The notes beneath the pieces were generated by a model. It was not told the DNA's origin. It saw nothing but the letters and a program-made list of their open reading frames with translations, and did not search any database. The position numbers and the translations under genes are program-made. This document shows positions 61,933-64,000 of a stretch of DNA of 64,000 nucleotides, piece by piece (the stretch's first letter is position 1; every line of letters begins with the position of its first letter). The stretch is from Hypomyces perniciosus (lineage: Eukaryota; Ascomycota; Sordariomycetes; Hypocreales; Hypocreaceae), in contig SPDT01000005.1 in assembly GCA_008477525.1 (NCBI GenBank), positions 434,001 through 498,000 on the forward strand, written 5' to 3'.

Positions 61933-62654
61933 CTAATCTCGTTTTCTTAGCTTATTTCCGACAGGTCTGGGCTATGTTTAGTAAATTCCGACGCAGAACC
62001 TCGTATTGCGGCACGGACTTACAGAGAATTGAGGTATTTCGCTTATCAACTATACGATTTTGCGCCAGTATATACTTTTGAAATGGCTTATTAAGCTATT
62101 CGCATATTTTCAAGATTACGACTACTCATATAAAATTTGGCTGACTGTTTATGTAAGGTTAAAATTTACCGGGCATTTTCCTTGTCTTGTGGATCGGGAT
62201 ACCTGGCGAGTTAGGAGTTAGCTGGTCAGCAACTCCGCAATCGCTATCATATGCCTGTAGTAGGGATAGCTGCATACAGTCCCGCATTTAACGGCCGTCA
62301 TTGGGATCTAATCTATGTCGAAAATAGTACTCGGGGCGCTATTATTATCACAATGATACTGTGAAATGGAAGTAAGCTAAATGAAGCAATGAAAGAATAT
62401 AGTTATTGTGTATTTGGAATATAGGCTTTCTGAATATTAAGGCTGTATAACACAATTTGGGTTTCATAGTCAACGAAAAGGCAAGGAGCCTCCAAGGTCC
62501 TATTAGTAGCTCTACTTAGCACGTAATTTATCTTGGCCACTCACAAAATAAACTCACTTTCTGATTCCTCCTCATATTTTAAGAAAAAGCTGCGTCAATC
62601 ATTTGTAAACTACGTCAAACCTGTCACCGGTTAACAAAGTCTAGTTACATACAG
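61933..62654 (+). promoter_or_regulatory. Desaturase upstream region
   Basis: About 720 bp between the TIR element and the desaturase start. The proximal 120 bp are rich in short pyrimidine tracts and AAC/CAA, as in fungal 5' leaders. I identify no specific binding site. Confidence 0.35.
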
Positions 62655-64000
62655 ATGGCTCCCCGAATCGATCAGATCATGCTGGTTGATGTTGATCCGG
62701 GTCTTATTGAGATGGAGGAAGAACGAAAATTGACAGCAACGACGAAGACTACAAGTAAGTTAGATTGAAGCACGGCACAAATACTATCCAACTTACAATC
62801 CATCAACAGCAATCGATGAAAGCGGGAAGCCACTGTATGGCGCACTTGTCGACTCGTACGGCAATGATTTTACGGTACCTGAATACACTCTCAAGCAGCT
62901 CCGTGACGCCATACCCACGCACTGCTTCGAGAGGTCAGCTCTCCGAGGCTTCAGATATGTAGGCCAGGACCTCCTCCTACTGGCCAGCACGTTCTACATA
63001 TTCCATCATTATGTAACCCCATCCACGGTGGTATCGCCAGCAGCTCGGTTTGCTCTCTGGACTCTGTACTCAATACTGCAGGGACTGTTCGGCACAGGGC
63101 TTTGGGTCATGGCGCATGAGTGTGGGCATCAATCGTTCTCAGACTCGCGAATTCTCAACAATTTCACTGGTTGGGTGTTGCACTCGGCGTTGTTGGTGCC
63201 GTACTTTTCTTGGAAGATATCCCATAAGACGCATCATTCCGCTACGGGCCACCTAGTGAAGGACACCTCCTTTTTGCCCAAGACCCGCGAGGAATTCGCT
63301 GCTCGCGAAGACACCTCAATGCAACAACTTGACGAGTTGACTGAGGAGGCACCCCTTCGCACGGCTCTTGAGCTCATTCTACAGCAGCTGGTAGGCCTAC
63401 CAATCTACCTGGGCTGGAATGAGGCCGGCCGCAAGGAGCATGAACTGGTCGTCGGCCCTCGTGGCAAAGGTCGACATAACGGACCCGGCGGCGGTGTCAA
63501 TCACTACAGCCCGAGCAGCCCTCTGTATGATGCCAAAGACGGCCGGCTCATATTGCTGAGTGACTTGGGCATCCTACTGGCAGGGACAGCCCTATACTGG
63601 GTGGGGAAGACATACGGGTGGGCAAACCTATTCGTGTGGTATGGAGCACCATATTTGTGGGTGAATCACTGGATCGTGGCCATCGTTTACCTGCACCACA
63701 CCGACCCAGCCCTCCCTCACTACGACCCGGTGGCATGGAGTTACGTACGGGGGGCAGCAACGACGATTGACCGCGACCTGGGGTTTGTGGGTCGGCACCT
63801 GTTCCACGGCATCACGTCGACCCACGTACTGCACCACACGTTCTCCTCAATTCCGTTCTACCATGCCGAAGAGGCTACAGCGGCGATCCGCCCTATCATG
63901 GGTCATCACTACCGATCGATTGGTGGTGGAATCCCCAGGTTTATACAGAGCCTCTGGCATAGTGCCCGCTGGTGCCAGTGGGTTGAGCCATGTGCGGGAG
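62655..64000 (+). CDS. Delta-12-type fatty acid desaturase (5' part, truncated by window end)
   Basis: A membrane-bound di-iron fatty acid desaturase of the oleate delta-12 family, which inserts a second double bond in acyl chains in the ER. Exon 1 is 62655-62754, intron 55 bp with GTAAGT donor, and exon 2 runs from 62810 past the window end. About 430 residues are visible. The three His boxes are HECGH (136-140), HKTHH (172-176) and HVLHH (372-376). Family context is also clear: SWKISHKTHHSATGHL, VYLHHTDPALPHYDP and FHGITSTHVLHHTFSS. Family members are around 440-480 aa, so only the C-terminus is missing. Whether this is the housekeeping enzyme or a cluster-dedicated paralogue (for example, for an acetylenic or conjugated acid) cannot be told here. 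It is divergent from the P450 across the 2.4 kb TIR element. Confidence 0.94.

Overview
The window reads as nuclear DNA of a filamentous ascomycete (Pezizomycotina). The genes have short introns (mostly 47-82 bp) with GT..AG ends and CTAAC/CTGAC-like branch sites. The other half of the sequence is extremely AT-rich, TpA-dominated repeat DNA, which is how RIP (repeat-induced point mutation) leaves transposons. A recurring intergenic motif, TACGGAGTA/TACTCCGTA, and the gene types suggest Eurotiomycetes or a related class. That placement is inference.

Layout: (1) 1-23.56 kb is a RIP-degraded transposon nest. It holds a ~400 bp TA-flanked inverted-repeat element in five copies, a Ty1/copia element with 577-580 bp LTRs, two solo LTRs of that family with perfect 5-bp target duplications, and a Ty3/gypsy element (172 bp LTRs, TSD GCGTA) that split one of the ~400 bp elements. 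(2) 23.58-23.70 kb is an unusual run of four hairpins at the edge of the AT-rich block. (3) 23.7-33.3 kb is a normal-GC gene island: an acyl-CoA-synthetase-like AMP-binding enzyme (minus) and a flavin monooxygenase (plus) share a 0.7 kb divergent promoter, followed by a full-length ABCC-type ABC transporter (plus). (4) 35.0-48.65 kb is a second RIP block: a minus-strand LINE interrupted by a chromodomain Ty3/gypsy element (387 bp LTRs, TSD TAATA). (5) 48.7-59.0 kb holds a small secreted Cys-rich protein gene, a hotdog thioesterase-like gene and a cytochrome P450. (6) 59.56-61.93 kb is a 2.4 kb element with 35 bp terminal inverted repeats. A 700 bp MULE-like element with a 9-bp TSD sits inside it. 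(7) From 62.65 kb to the end is a delta-12-type fatty acid desaturase that runs off the window.

All splice models for the AMP-ligase, FMO, ABC transporter, thioesterase-like gene and P450 close exactly in frame (549, 493, 1481, 334 and 536 aa), so these genes look intact beside thoroughly destroyed repeats. Together they could activate, release, desaturate, oxidise and export an acyl compound. No PKS or NRPS backbone is visible, so a fatty-acid-derived pathway, or a backbone gene outside the window, is a hypothesis only.
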